In this document: positions 7,742-15,469 of the stretch, piece by piece | Numbering within the stretch: the first letter of the stretch is position 1 | Layout of the letters: every line of letters begins with the position of its first letter | Assembly (NCBI GenBank): GCA_016432545.1 | Contig: CP066694.1 | Location: 682,001 to 746,000, forward strand | Direction of reading: 5' to 3' | DNA length: 64,000 nt | DNA from: an archaeon | Lineage (GTDB): Archaea > Thermoproteota > Nitrososphaeria > Nitrososphaerales > Gagatemarchaeaceae | The notes under the pieces: generated by a model | Seen by the model: only the letters and a program-made list of their open reading frames with translations | Database searches by the model: none | Told to the model about the DNA's origin: nothing | Program-made: the position numbers and the translations under genes

Positions 7742-7927
7742 TTGGGAAGGTCGGTCAAGGTGCACGACGACACGCACTCGGCGCTGAAGGCGATCAAAGC
7801 GAGGAAGAGGAGCGGGAGCATTGACGAGGTGATCAGGGAGATGGTCAGGGCAACGACGGGGACGCCAGTCGAGAAGACCAGGAAGGGGTCAGGGGCTGCG
7901 GAACTCTCGGAGTACCTCACCGAATAG
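7742..7927 (+). CDS. ribbon-helix-helix/VapB-type small DNA-binding protein
   Basis: A 61-residue protein from a TTG start: GRSVKVHDDTHSALKAIKA followed by GSIDEVIREMVRATTG. The pattern of a beta strand, a D-x-x-T-H-x-x-L helix and a second helix S-I-D-E-V-I-R-E-M is that of archaeal VapB/DUF217-like antitoxins. No PIN-domain or other toxin gene lies next to it, so it may be an orphan antitoxin or a small regulator. A TATA-like CATTAATATCG at 7708-7718 sits about 28 bases before the start, so the mRNA is probably leaderless. Confidence 0.65.
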   Translation: MGRSVKVHDDTHSALKAIKARKRSGSIDEVIREMVRATTGTPVEKTRKGSGAAELSEYLTE

Positions 7928-7967
7928 CCGGCAAGACAGAAATACGATTCTCTAGGAGCACGTTGCG

Positions 7968-8114
7968 ATGGCGAAGTTCGACGGGATCATCGGGAAGGCC
8001 CTGCTGACTGTCGAGGAGAAGGAGAACGATCTGACGCTCGTATTCGCGGACAACAGGTATCTCTTCGTCAAGCTCGACAACGGGAAGATAAGGTCCGACA
8101 GCGTCCCCGAGTAG
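7968..8114 (+). CDS. 48-residue hypothetical protein
   Basis: A short reading frame, ATG to TAG, encoding 48 residues (begins MAKFDGIIGKALL; later TLVFADNRYLFVKLDNGKI). The alternation of hydrophobic and charged residues predicts a small beta-sheet domain, and the codon use (G/C in third positions) matches that of neighbouring genes. A purine-rich AGGAG lies about 10 bases ahead of the ATG. It sits 40 bases after the ribbon-helix-helix gene and could be co-transcribed with it. Function unknown. Confidence 0.5.
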   Translation: MAKFDGIIGKALLTVEEKENDLTLVFADNRYLFVKLDNGKIRSDSVPE

Positions 8115-8116
8115 GC

Positions 8117-8770
8117 CTATTCCTCTTCGAGGATCTGGACCGGCACAGCGCCGCCGACGAGGTCCTTGAACCTCTTGGCGTCCGCGAGGCTCCCAACGAT
8201 TTTGTTGATGTGCATGGGCACCGCAACCTTCAGCTTCATCGCCATGGCAGCCTCCGCCGCCTCCTCCGCGGTCATCACGTACGTCCCGGAGACGGGGAGG
8301 AAGGCGACGTCCACGTCGAGGGCCTTCATCTCGGGGGTCGCGTCGGAGTCGCCCGCGTGGTAGAACCTGGACCCGTCGAGGGTCACGACGTATCCCACGC
8401 GGCCGTCAGCCTTCGGATGGAAGAGCTTCCCAGGCTCGCGGTACTTGTTGACGTTGTACGCCGCGACCGCCTGGACCGTCACGCCCTTCAGCTCGACAAC
8501 AGACCCGGGCTCCAGGAAGACCTTCTCGAGGTCGAACTTGGCTAGGGGCTCCTCGCAGATCCGCGGGGCGACGAGGGTCGATGAGGGGCCGGTGAAGCGC
8601 CTGATGTCCTCCTCGCTCAGGTGGTCTTGGTGCTCGTGAGATATCAGGAGGAGGTCCGCCTTGTAGTCGCCCTTGGCCTTGAAGGGGTCTATGACAACGG
8701 TCTTGCTTCCTTGGAGTACGAACCCGTCGTGCCCTAGCCAGCGGACCTGGACTCCTCCGAAAGTCCACAA
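8117..8770 (-). CDS. metallo-beta-lactamase-fold hydrolase (UlaG/UPF0173-like)
   Basis: A 217-residue single-domain metallo-hydrolase. The N-terminal VRWLGHDGFVLQGSKTVVIDP and the metal motif LLLISHEHQDHLSEED (HxHxDH) are typical of the UPF0173/UlaG group; a third metal ligand is the Asp of FYHAGDSDATPEMKAL, and VAVPMHINK near the end gives the last His. Group members hydrolyse varied phosphodiester or lactone substrates and the true substrate cannot be read from sequence. It lies 14 bases downstream of the proteasome-like gene on the same strand, so co-transcription is likely. Confidence 0.85.
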   Translation of the reverse strand: MWTFGGVQVRWLGHDGFVLQGSKTVVIDPFKAKGDYKADLLLISHEHQDHLSEEDIRRFTGPSSTLVAPRICEEPLAKFDLEKVFLEPGSVVELKGVTVQAVAAYNVNKYREPGKLFHPKADGRVGYVVTLDGSRFYHAGDSDATPEMKALDVDVAFLPVSGTYVMTAEEAAEAAMAMKLKVAVPMHINKIVGSLADAKRFKDLVGGAVPVQILEEE

Positions 8771-8784
8771 GTTCCGCCCTGCTC

Positions 8785-9384
8785 CTACAGGTCGAGTGCT
8801 TCTTCCTTGATGCCCGACCGCTCGACGGTCAAGATGTCGATGCCGTTTCCGCTCATCGCGTCTCTTGCCACCGCGGACCTGATCGCTGAGACCAGGAGGT
8901 CGCGGGCTTCTTTCTGAGACATCTCAGCCCTGTAGCCTGACTCGACTACGCCTATCGCAGTCTCCTCTCCAGTCCCCACGGTCGCATACTGGTCGGAGAT
9001 TACGCTGCCCAGCGGGTCCAATACGTAGACGATCGGCTTCGCGCCGACGCCGCCTAGGATCACCTGGGTCAGCAGGGGGGCGTAACGGTTCTGGAACATG
9101 AGCGTGGACATCAGCTTCGCGACCGAATTCGGCTTCAGGGCCTTCCTGGATTCGAGCTCCTTCAGCTTGGAGTAGACTGATACCTCCTTTACGAGGTTCT
9201 GCATGTCGGCCACCATGCCCGCGCAGACCGCCCCGACGGTGTCGGTGACCCTGAAGACCTTGCGCCCCGACTTGCTCCTCACGAAGCTCCCGAGGGTGAT
9301 CCTTCTCTCCGCGCCCAGCACGACGCCCTCCTTGTAGGCGATGCCGACCGCAGTCGCTCCTGGCAGGTATGCTTCGTACGACAC
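8785..9384 (-). CDS. psmB: 20S proteasome beta subunit, apparently non-catalytic
   Basis: A 199-residue Ntn-hydrolase-fold beta subunit with a short N-terminal segment ending in PG, followed by ATAVGIAYKEGVVLGAERR. Where active beta subunits have Thr after the processing Gly (GTTTVG), this protein has Ala, so the nucleophile is missing. The Lys of the active-site region remains in SKSGRKVFRV. Crenarchaeal proteasomes are known to contain an inactive beta subunit paired with an active one, and an active-type copy is present at 16665. It probably serves a structural role in mixed beta rings. The start is GTG at 9384. Confidence 0.88.
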   Translation of the reverse strand: MSYEAYLPGATAVGIAYKEGVVLGAERRITLGSFVRSKSGRKVFRVTDTVGAVCAGMVADMQNLVKEVSVYSKLKELESRKALKPNSVAKLMSTLMFQNRYAPLLTQVILGGVGAKPIVYVLDPLGSVISDQYATVGTGEETAIGVVESGYRAEMSQKEARDLLVSAIRSAVARDAMSGNGIDILTVERSGIKEEALDL

Positions 9385-9444
9385 TTGAAATCTTTCGACA
9401 GCGAAAAGATTCGTCCTTTTAGACGTTGTGTTAGAAAAGTCGGC

Positions 9445-10482
9445 CTATCGTCCCGAGGGCCTCGCCTCGAGCACAGTCCCTCCCCCGTCATTCCTCGTCA
9501 AGAACTCGCATGAGGTGAAGAGGCGCGCGAGCTCGATCCCTGACTCGAGGTGTGGGGTAACCGAGGCAAGGCGGACGGCCGAGGGACCATCGGCCAGCGA
9601 GAGGAGGGGGATCAGCATGTCGGCGACGTTGTCGTCCAGGCAGGCGCCCGACTTCAGATAGGCGACGAACCTCGAAGCGGAGTCAAGGCCCACCTCCTCG
9701 GCTCGCCTGCCTCTTGAGCCGAGCGCATCAGAGCCCAGGAACGCGCTGTTCGAGGTCGCAGAGATCGTTATCGACGAACCAGGGGAGTCCGACTCCTCGA
9801 GCGTTACTTCTTCGCGGACATTCAAACCGGTCTCGACGAGCACTTCTTTTGCGGCCCTCGCCTGTCTCTCCGCCACGTGCCTCGGCAGGGCGCCGCACCT
9901 GCTCGAGAGAGTGACTTCGGCCAGAGTGGCAGGAGAGTCCAGGCGCAGTGGATTGGGCATCGGGCACGGCTCGATAGAAGCTTCCACTTTCCCCCCTCCC
10001 TTCGGATAGTAGCCCCGCCTGGTCGCCCTGGCGTCGAACCTGACGCCCGCTGCCCCGAAAACGGGCTGTACAACCCTCGTCAGATAGTCGAAGGTGGGGC
10101 TCCATGGCACGTCCGTCCCGCCCCTCAGCCGGAGCCTGAGCGAGGAGTTGCTCAAAGACACGGCGGGGATGACGGCCTGAAGGACGAGCGGGATGCTAGC
10201 TGCCGTCCCCATGTCTATCGATACCTCTCTGGACCTCAGAGGCCCCGGAGCGAAGGTGACCTCGGAAGAGCCTTCGACGGCGCCGCCCAGGGTACAGTCG
10301 AAGACCTCGGAGAGCACCCTGAGAGATGAGGCGTGCTGTCTCTTCAGCCCTGGCACCTCTCGGCCGGCCCTAACCTTGGAGACCCTGACCGGCTTCCCGA
10401 CTATCGCTGAGAAGGCCACGGCAGTCCTGAGGATCTGGCCCCCGCCCTCCCCCCTCGACCCGTCGACTTCGACGTACTCCAC
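9445..10482 (-). CDS. rtcA: RNA 3'-terminal phosphate cyclase
   Basis: A 345-residue enzyme converting RNA 3'-phosphate ends to 2',3'-cyclic phosphates with ATP through a covalent histidine-AMP. Signature segments are SRGEGGGQILRTAVAFS, VRAGREVPGLKRQH, and YYPKGGGKVEASI. Near the end VADMLIPLLSLA keeps the catalytic-region Asp and SVTPHLESGIE keeps the His that aligns with the adenylylated His of the E. coli enzyme. Full length for the family. The start is GTG at 10482, with a TATA-like GCTTAATCTC about 27 bases upstream. RtcB, which can join such ends, is encoded at 27595. Confidence 0.93.
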   Translation of the reverse strand: MEYVEVDGSRGEGGGQILRTAVAFSAIVGKPVRVSKVRAGREVPGLKRQHASSLRVLSEVFDCTLGGAVEGSSEVTFAPGPLRSREVSIDMGTAASIPLVLQAVIPAVSLSNSSLRLRLRGGTDVPWSPTFDYLTRVVQPVFGAAGVRFDARATRRGYYPKGGGKVEASIEPCPMPNPLRLDSPATLAEVTLSSRCGALPRHVAERQARAAKEVLVETGLNVREEVTLEESDSPGSSITISATSNSAFLGSDALGSRGRRAEEVGLDSASRFVAYLKSGACLDDNVADMLIPLLSLADGPSAVRLASVTPHLESGIELARLFTSCEFLTRNDGGGTVLEARPSGR

Positions 10483-10537
10483 GGCCCAGCCCCAGTGCGC
10501 CCTGAGATTAAGCAGCCGGGCCGCCGGGCCACTTCAA

Positions 10538-10548
10538 TCGATAAATAG
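10538..10548 (+). promoter_or_regulatory. TATA-like box of the first NosD-type gene
   Basis: CGATAAATAGC lies 25-35 bases before the TTG start at 10573, the spacing expected for a leaderless archaeal transcript. The rtcA gene runs the other way and uses its own site near 10503-10513. Confidence 0.5.
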
Positions 10549-10572
10549 CGCTGCGGCCCTCACGGTCAGGCT

Positions 10573-11760
10573 TTGAAGGAGGGAAGGGCCCGAAGATTGT
10601 GGGCAGGAGTGATGGTGCTCGGGCTCGTCGCCTCGATGTTTCTCACAGGAGTCTCTCGCCCGGCCAGCGCGACAACGCTGCCTTCCTGCGGGATGGTCGT
10701 CACTACGTCAGTCACATTCAAGGCGGACCTCGGCCCCTGCGACGGGAACGGGCTCATGGTGGTCTCGGACAACGTCGTCATCGACTGCAAGCGCCACGCC
10801 CTGACCGGGTCCGGGAGCGGGACAGGATTCAACCTGACGCAAGTCGACAAGGTGACTCTGAAGAACTGCCTCGTCTCCGGCTTCTCCTATGGAGTGGCAG
10901 TCGGGCTATCATCCAACGTGACCGTCAAGGGGGTCACAGCCTCGAACAACGTCGTCGGCTTCCTGATGGACAGGACTACGCACAGCACCTTCAAGGGTGA
11001 CGCGGCCAGGAACAACTACAACGGGTTCGTCCTTAGCTCCTCCTCCAGCACCACGATGAAGGCCAACACGGCTAGTCACAACCAGTTCGCAGGGTTCCAG
11101 GCCACCTTCGCGACCAACAGCACGCTGAAAGGGAACTTTGCGAAGGACAACTACAATGGTTTCGTAGTTTCTCTCTCGTCCAGCACGACCCTCAAGGGGA
11201 ACTCCGCGAGCCGGAACAACTTCCTAGGGTTCGAGCTGGACAGCACTCAGAACAGCACGGTCAGGGAGAACTTTGCCAGGAACAACGGCTACGGGTTCTA
11301 CGTGACTTCCTCGACGGGAGACACGGTGAAGGGGAACCTTGCGAAGGACAACTACAACGGGTTCGGCATCTGGTACTCCACCCTCATGACTGTCCTGAGG
11401 AACACGGCGCAGAACAACAACTACAGTGGTTTCGAGGTCGAATATTCATACAACAGCTCCATAACCAGGAACACCGCCAAGAACAACGGGTACGCAGGAT
11501 TTTCGATGTGGGGGGCTGCGGGGAACCTCGTCAAGAGCAACACCGCCAACAGGAACTCGAACGGCTTCGTCCTCGGGACTGACTCGAGCGGCAATCAGCT
11601 CAGTGCCAACGCAGCCGACGTGAACTCTATGTTCGGATACTCTGACTATACCTCAGGGTCTCAGACCTCTGGGACCGCCAATCCTTATGCCACCAACGAA
11701 TGCCAGGGCAACCTTGCGGGATGCTCCAGCCCGTCTGGACTCGGCGCACCGCAGCCCTGA
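10573..11760 (+). CDS. secreted NosD-type right-handed beta-helix protein
   Basis: A 395-residue exported protein. The N-terminus has a basic stretch then GVMVLGLVASMFLTGVSRPASA, a clear signal peptide with an AxA-like cleavage site. The rest is a chain of about 22-24-residue beta-helix coils with recurrent asparagine-rich turns (for example AKDNYNGF occurs twice and GNxAxxNN variants many times), the pattern of NosD/CASH-domain parallel beta-helices that often act on surface polysaccharides. There is one Cys pair near the N-terminus (CGM...GPCDG) and another at the extreme C-terminus. Substrate unknown. A second copy follows directly. Confidence 0.82.
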   Translation: MKEGRARRLWAGVMVLGLVASMFLTGVSRPASATTLPSCGMVVTTSVTFKADLGPCDGNGLMVVSDNVVIDCKRHALTGSGSGTGFNLTQVDKVTLKNCLVSGFSYGVAVGLSSNVTVKGVTASNNVVGFLMDRTTHSTFKGDAARNNYNGFVLSSSSSTTMKANTASHNQFAGFQATFATNSTLKGNFAKDNYNGFVVSLSSSTTLKGNSASRNNFLGFELDSTQNSTVRENFARNNGYGFYVTSSTGDTVKGNLAKDNYNGFGIWYSTLMTVLRNTAQNNNYSGFEVEYSYNSSITRNTAKNNGYAGFSMWGAAGNLVKSNTANRNSNGFVLGTDSSGNQLSANAADVNSMFGYSDYTSGSQTSGTANPYATNECQGNLAGCSSPSGLGAPQP

Positions 11761-11825
11761 CACTTGAGTTAAGACGCTCCGACCCTTCAAGGCTTAAAGA
11801 ACGCAAGTCCAGGCGGGAGTTCTCA

Positions 11826-12959
11826 ATGAAGGGAGGGCAGCCCGAGCTCCTGAAAGCAGCCGCGGCGACCCTGTTCCTTCTCCTGCTCACAACAGCCGTC
11901 CCGCCCGTTGTGAACGCCGACGGGCCGGCATGCGGAGCCATAATCTCGGGATCGATCACTCTCAACGCGGACGTGGGCCCTTGCGACTCCCTCGGAGTGG
12001 GGGGAGTCGCGCTCGACGTGGGGACCTCCGGGGCTTCCCTCGACTGCCACGGGCACGCAATCAAAGGAAACGGGACCGCAGGCACGATCGGAATCAGGCT
12101 GGAGCAGGTTGACGTAGTGAAGATCAAGAACTGCCGCATCCAGGGCTTCCACATCGGGGTCTTCGTGCACGGCTCGACCTTGGGCAGCTTCGAGAAGAAC
12201 GTGGTAAGGAGGAACGACTACGGGTTCTCTCTCCTGGCCTCCGATCTGAACACCCTCAAAGGTGACAGGGCCATCGAGAACACCTTCGGCTACTTCCTGC
12301 AGGGGAGCACCGAGAACATCCTCAAGGGGAGCACTGCCACGGGCAACGGGAACGGGTACTACCTGCTCAACTCGCCCGCGAACCTGCTGAGGGGCAACTC
12401 TGCGTACGACAACAACGGAGCGGGCTTCGTCGTCGATGGCTCGTCCAACGTAAGGCTCGAGAGGAACTCGGCCAAGGGCAACAACTTCGACGGCTTCGTA
12501 GTCATGGGGCGCACCACCAACGAGAGCCTCAGGTTCAACACTGGCAGCGGGAACAACGGGAACGGATTCTACCTGGGCGGGTCGGACCACGGGTTCGTCG
12601 TGGGCAACAGGGCGAGCGCGAACACCGGACACGGCTTCCTGATTGCCTCGTCAACATCAGTGGAAGTGAGAGGGAATAGGGCAGTTGAGAATCTCTACGG
12701 CATCTTCCTACTCGGAAGCACGGGAAACAGCCTCACGGGGAACCTTGCCAAGGGAAGCCTCTACTCCGGGTTCTACTTCAGCGGGACGTCTCTGAACAAC
12801 ACGGTGAGCGCGAACGAAGCCAACGTCAACGCGAAGTACGGGTACCTCGACCGAACGACCGGGACAGGCACCTCCAGTTCGGGCAACTTCTACGCGGACG
12901 ACATCTGCAGGAACAACGGGGTCGCGGGCGGTTACCTCAACGACCTCTGCGCACCCTAA
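11826..12959 (+). CDS. secreted NosD-type right-handed beta-helix protein, second copy
   Basis: A 377-residue exported protein starting at the ATG at 11826 (a TATA-like GGCTTAAAGAAC lies about 28 bases before it). The signal peptide core is ATLFLLLLTTAVPPVVNA. It shares with the previous protein the N-terminal CGAIISGSITLNADVGPCDS pattern, the CHGHAIKGNG coil, and repeated beta-helix turns with NGNGFYL, NFDGFVV and similar motifs. It also ends with paired cysteines. The two genes are a tandem duplication that has diverged. A role in binding or cleaving surface or extracellular glycans is likely from the fold but not proven. Confidence 0.82.
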   Translation: MKGGQPELLKAAAATLFLLLLTTAVPPVVNADGPACGAIISGSITLNADVGPCDSLGVGGVALDVGTSGASLDCHGHAIKGNGTAGTIGIRLEQVDVVKIKNCRIQGFHIGVFVHGSTLGSFEKNVVRRNDYGFSLLASDLNTLKGDRAIENTFGYFLQGSTENILKGSTATGNGNGYYLLNSPANLLRGNSAYDNNGAGFVVDGSSNVRLERNSAKGNNFDGFVVMGRTTNESLRFNTGSGNNGNGFYLGGSDHGFVVGNRASANTGHGFLIASSTSVEVRGNRAVENLYGIFLLGSTGNSLTGNLAKGSLYSGFYFSGTSLNNTVSANEANVNAKYGYLDRTTGTGTSSSGNFYADDICRNNGVAGGYLNDLCAP

Positions 12960-12982
12960 CAATAGCGCAACGGCGGTTTCCT

Positions 12983-12993
12983 TCTTAAATAGC
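12983..12993 (+). promoter_or_regulatory. TATA-like box of nadM
   Basis: TCTTAAATAGC is located about 30 bases before the ATG at 13019, consistent with a leaderless mRNA for the NMN adenylyltransferase gene. Confidence 0.5.
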
Positions 12994-13018
12994 CCAGAGC
13001 GGGCCGCGCGAAAGTGAG

Positions 13019-13555
13019 ATGAGAGTCGGGCTATTCGTAGGCCGCTTTCAGCCCTTCCACCTTGGGCACCTGGCCGCAGTCAAGTACGCCATGGCAAGGG
13101 TCGACTACCTGTACGTGGTCGTAGGGAGCGCGCAAAGGAGCCACGAGAGGGACAACCCATTCACCGCCTCCGAGAGGATCACGATGATCAAGAGCGCCCT
13201 CGACGGGGGCGGGGTCGACCCGAAGAAGTGGATGGCGATACCTATCGCGGACGCGGACTCGCACTCGCTCTGGGTCTCCTCAGTCGAGTCGATGGTCCCC
13301 AGGTTCGACGTAGTGTTCACGAACGACGCGCTCACCTTCCTGCTCTTCAAAGAGGAGGGCGAGGAGGTCAAGGCGGTGCCGTACAAGGACAGGAGCAGGT
13401 ACTCTGCGACCAACGTGCGGGACAGGATCCTCGAGAGGAAGGACTGGGAGAGCCTCGTGCCGCCGGAGGTCGGGAAGCTGGTGAAGAAGTTCGGCGGAGT
13501 GGAGAGGGTGAGGGCGCTCATGAGGAAGGACCTGTCGGGGGCCGGACGTGCATAG
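13019..13555 (+). CDS. nadM: nicotinamide-nucleotide adenylyltransferase, archaeal type
   Basis: A 178-residue nucleotidyltransferase making NAD from NMN and ATP. The N-terminus RVGLFVGRFQPFHLGHLAAV contains the HxGH motif, and PFTASERITMIKSAL and the later RSRYSATNVRDRI contain the usual substrate-binding patterns (the ISxTxxR motif appears as YSATNVR). Length and order match the archaeal NadM family. It overlaps the next gene by 8 bases, so the two are co-transcribed from the TATA-like site at 12983. Confidence 0.94.
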   Translation: MRVGLFVGRFQPFHLGHLAAVKYAMARVDYLYVVVGSAQRSHERDNPFTASERITMIKSALDGGGVDPKKWMAIPIADADSHSLWVSSVESMVPRFDVVFTNDALTFLLFKEEGEEVKAVPYKDRSRYSATNVRDRILERKDWESLVPPEVGKLVKKFGGVERVRALMRKDLSGAGRA

Positions 13556-14648
13556 AGACCAGAACCTGATCATGCTGCCTGGCCCGACCAACGTGTCGGA
13601 CCGCGTCATGCAGGCGATGCTGGGGCCGATAATCAACCACAGGGGGGACTCCTTCCGGGCGCTCTTCAAGGGGGTCACCGAGAAGGCTAGGCACCTGTTC
13701 CAGACCGATGGGGACGTAGTGATCTTCTCAGCCTCGGGGACCGGAGGGGTGGAGGCTGCAGTCTGGAACCTGATCAGGCCGGGAGACGTCGCCCTGGTCC
13801 CTGTCTTCGGAGAGTTCAGCGCCCGCCTGGCAGAGACTGTGGAGATGGCAGGGGGCACGGCAGTGAGGGTCAAGGCCGATTCGGGCGCGGTGCCGCCCTT
13901 CGAGGAGGTCAGGGCCGCCGCCGAGAAGACTGGTCCGTTCAAGGCGCTCTTCCTGGTCCACAACGAGACGAGTACAGGGGTCGCAGCCCCGTACCTCAAG
14001 GAGGCGGCCCTCCTCGCAAAGAAGCATGGGGCGTTCTCAGTCATCGACGCCATCTCCAGCCTCGGAGGCTACGCGATCCCGGTCGACGAATGGGGAGTGG
14101 ACGTGTGCATCACGGGGAGCCAGAAGTGCATAGCGGCGCCCCCTGGGCTGGCGCTCCTCTCTGTCAGCGAGAGGGTCGTCCAGTTCCTCAAGGGCTCGCC
14201 ACCCAAGACCCGTTATTTCGAGATTCCCAGGTACCTTGAGTATGCGGCGAGGGGAGAGACCCCCTTCACTCCGGCCCTGCCTCTGGTGTACGCCTTGGAC
14301 GAGGCCCTCAAGGAACTCCTCGAGGAGGGGCTCGCGCGCAGGGTCGAAAGGCACGACAGGATGTCGGCCCTGCTGTACGACGGCCTGGGCGGGATGGGTC
14401 TGAAGCCTGTGGCCGAGAAGGCCGTCAGGTCCAGAACGGTCATCGCTTCCTACTATCCGCCTGGGATAGAGGACGCGGCGTTCAGGAAGTCGCTCGCCCA
14501 TGACAAGGGGATAGTCGTCGCCGGAGGGTTCGGGCCCTTCGCCGGGAAAGTCTTCAGAGTCGGATGCATGGGGCAGATCAACGAGGAGTTCGTGTCTAGG
14601 ACCCTGAAGGCAATCGGTGAGACGCTGGCGATTCGAAAGAGCGCCTAA
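13548..14648 (+). CDS. class V pyridoxal-phosphate aminotransferase (alanine-glyoxylate/serine-pyruvate type)
   Basis: A 366-residue fold-type I PLP enzyme from a GTG start. Motifs include MLPGPTNVSDRVMQAML and NHRGDSFRALF near the N-terminus (typical of this group), the PLP-phosphate segment SASGTGGVEAAVWN, DAISSLGGY with the cofactor-ring Asp, and the Schiff-base lysine in ITGSQKCIAAPPGLALLSV. The family transfers amino groups between alanine or serine and glyoxylate or pyruvate. It is translationally coupled to nadM by overlap, but no metabolic link to NAD synthesis is obvious; a role in serine/glycine metabolism is likely. Confidence 0.88.
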   Translation: MHRDQNLIMLPGPTNVSDRVMQAMLGPIINHRGDSFRALFKGVTEKARHLFQTDGDVVIFSASGTGGVEAAVWNLIRPGDVALVPVFGEFSARLAETVEMAGGTAVRVKADSGAVPPFEEVRAAAEKTGPFKALFLVHNETSTGVAAPYLKEAALLAKKHGAFSVIDAISSLGGYAIPVDEWGVDVCITGSQKCIAAPPGLALLSVSERVVQFLKGSPPKTRYFEIPRYLEYAARGETPFTPALPLVYALDEALKELLEEGLARRVERHDRMSALLYDGLGGMGLKPVAEKAVRSRTVIASYYPPGIEDAAFRKSLAHDKGIVVAGGFGPFAGKVFRVGCMGQINEEFVSRTLKAIGETLAIRKSA

Positions 14649-14651
14649 AAC

Positions 14652-14660
14652 CTATAAACC
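14652..14660 (+). promoter_or_regulatory. TATA-like box of the FKBP gene
   Basis: CTATAAACC lies about 28 bases before the ATG at 14684. This placement favours that ATG over the in-frame ATG at 14663, which would fall inside the expected untranscribed region. Confidence 0.5.
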
Positions 14661-14683
14661 CAATGAGAAGGTTGTCCGAAAAC

Positions 14684-15469
14684 ATGGCCTTTGAGAAGGG
14701 CGACCTGATTCTGGCGAACTATACCGCCAAGGTCAAGGACACCGGCGAGGCGATCGAGACGACGCTCGAAGCCGACGCCAAGAAGCTCAACATCTACGAC
14801 GCGACGAGGAAGTACGAACCAAGGCTCGTGGCAGTGGGCGAGGGATGGCTCCTGTCGGGCCTTGAGGACGAGGTGAAGGGCATGGGCGTCGCCCAGAAGA
14901 AGGAGATAGAGCTGACGCCTGAGAAGGCATTCGGGGTCAGGGACCCAACTCAGACGAGGATGATACCACTGAGGAAGTTCGGCGAGAGGGAGCACGAGCT
15001 GACTGTGGGCGACTCGGTGGACATCGACAATAGAGTCGGGATAGTGAGGTTCATCGGCTCCGGCAGGGCCCAGGTCGACTTCAACCACAGGCTGGCAGGA
15101 AAGTCCATAGTCTACGACTTCGAGGTGCTGAAGAAGCTCGAGAGCGACGAGGACAAGGTCCGGGCCCTCGTGGACCGGAGGCTGGCAGGGGAAGGGGGCA
15201 GGGTCTCCTTCGAGCTGGGGGAGACGGAACTGAGGGTCTCGATTCCCGAGGAGCTCTTCCTCGTCGACGGCCTGCAGATCATAAAGAGAGGCATCGCCAA
15301 TGACGTCTTCAAATTCGTCCCTCGCCTGGCGAAGCTCACCTTCTCCGAGGACTTTGCGAACGAGAAGGTAGTCGCGAAGAAGGAGGAGGTCAAGGAGCCG
15401 GAGAAGGTCGAGGCGGCGGTCCCGAAGCCGAGAAAGCGCAAGGCGGCCCCCGCGCCGTCGACTTCCTAG
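14684..15469 (+). CDS. FKBP-type peptidyl-prolyl isomerase (SlyD-like, long archaeal form)
   Basis: A 261-residue cytoplasmic folding helper. It starts FEKGDLILANYTAKVKDTGE, followed by VGEGWLLSGLEDEVKGMGV and the SlyD-type motif LTPEKAFGVRDP, then an insert-in-flap domain ending NHRLAGKSIVYDFEVL, which is the characteristic SlyD/FKBP C-terminal strand. The remaining ~100 residues form an extra alpha/beta domain and a lysine-rich, proline-rich tail. Such long forms occur in archaea and combine prolyl isomerisation and chaperone activity. The start is set by the TATA-like site at 14652. Its stop overlaps that of the convergent G1PDH gene. Confidence 0.9.
   Translation: MAFEKGDLILANYTAKVKDTGEAIETTLEADAKKLNIYDATRKYEPRLVAVGEGWLLSGLEDEVKGMGVAQKKEIELTPEKAFGVRDPTQTRMIPLRKFGEREHELTVGDSVDIDNRVGIVRFIGSGRAQVDFNHRLAGKSIVYDFEVLKKLESDEDKVRALVDRRLAGEGGRVSFELGETELRVSIPEELFLVDGLQIIKRGIANDVFKFVPRLAKLTFSEDFANEKVVAKKEEVKEPEKVEAAVPKPRKRKAAPAPSTS

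Noticed and set aside
9445-10482. Possible loss of the RtcA catalytic histidine (VADML preceded by Asn where relatives have His)
   Set aside because: That position is not the nucleophile; the adenylylated His aligns with SVTPHLESG further on, which is intact, so the enzyme should be active.
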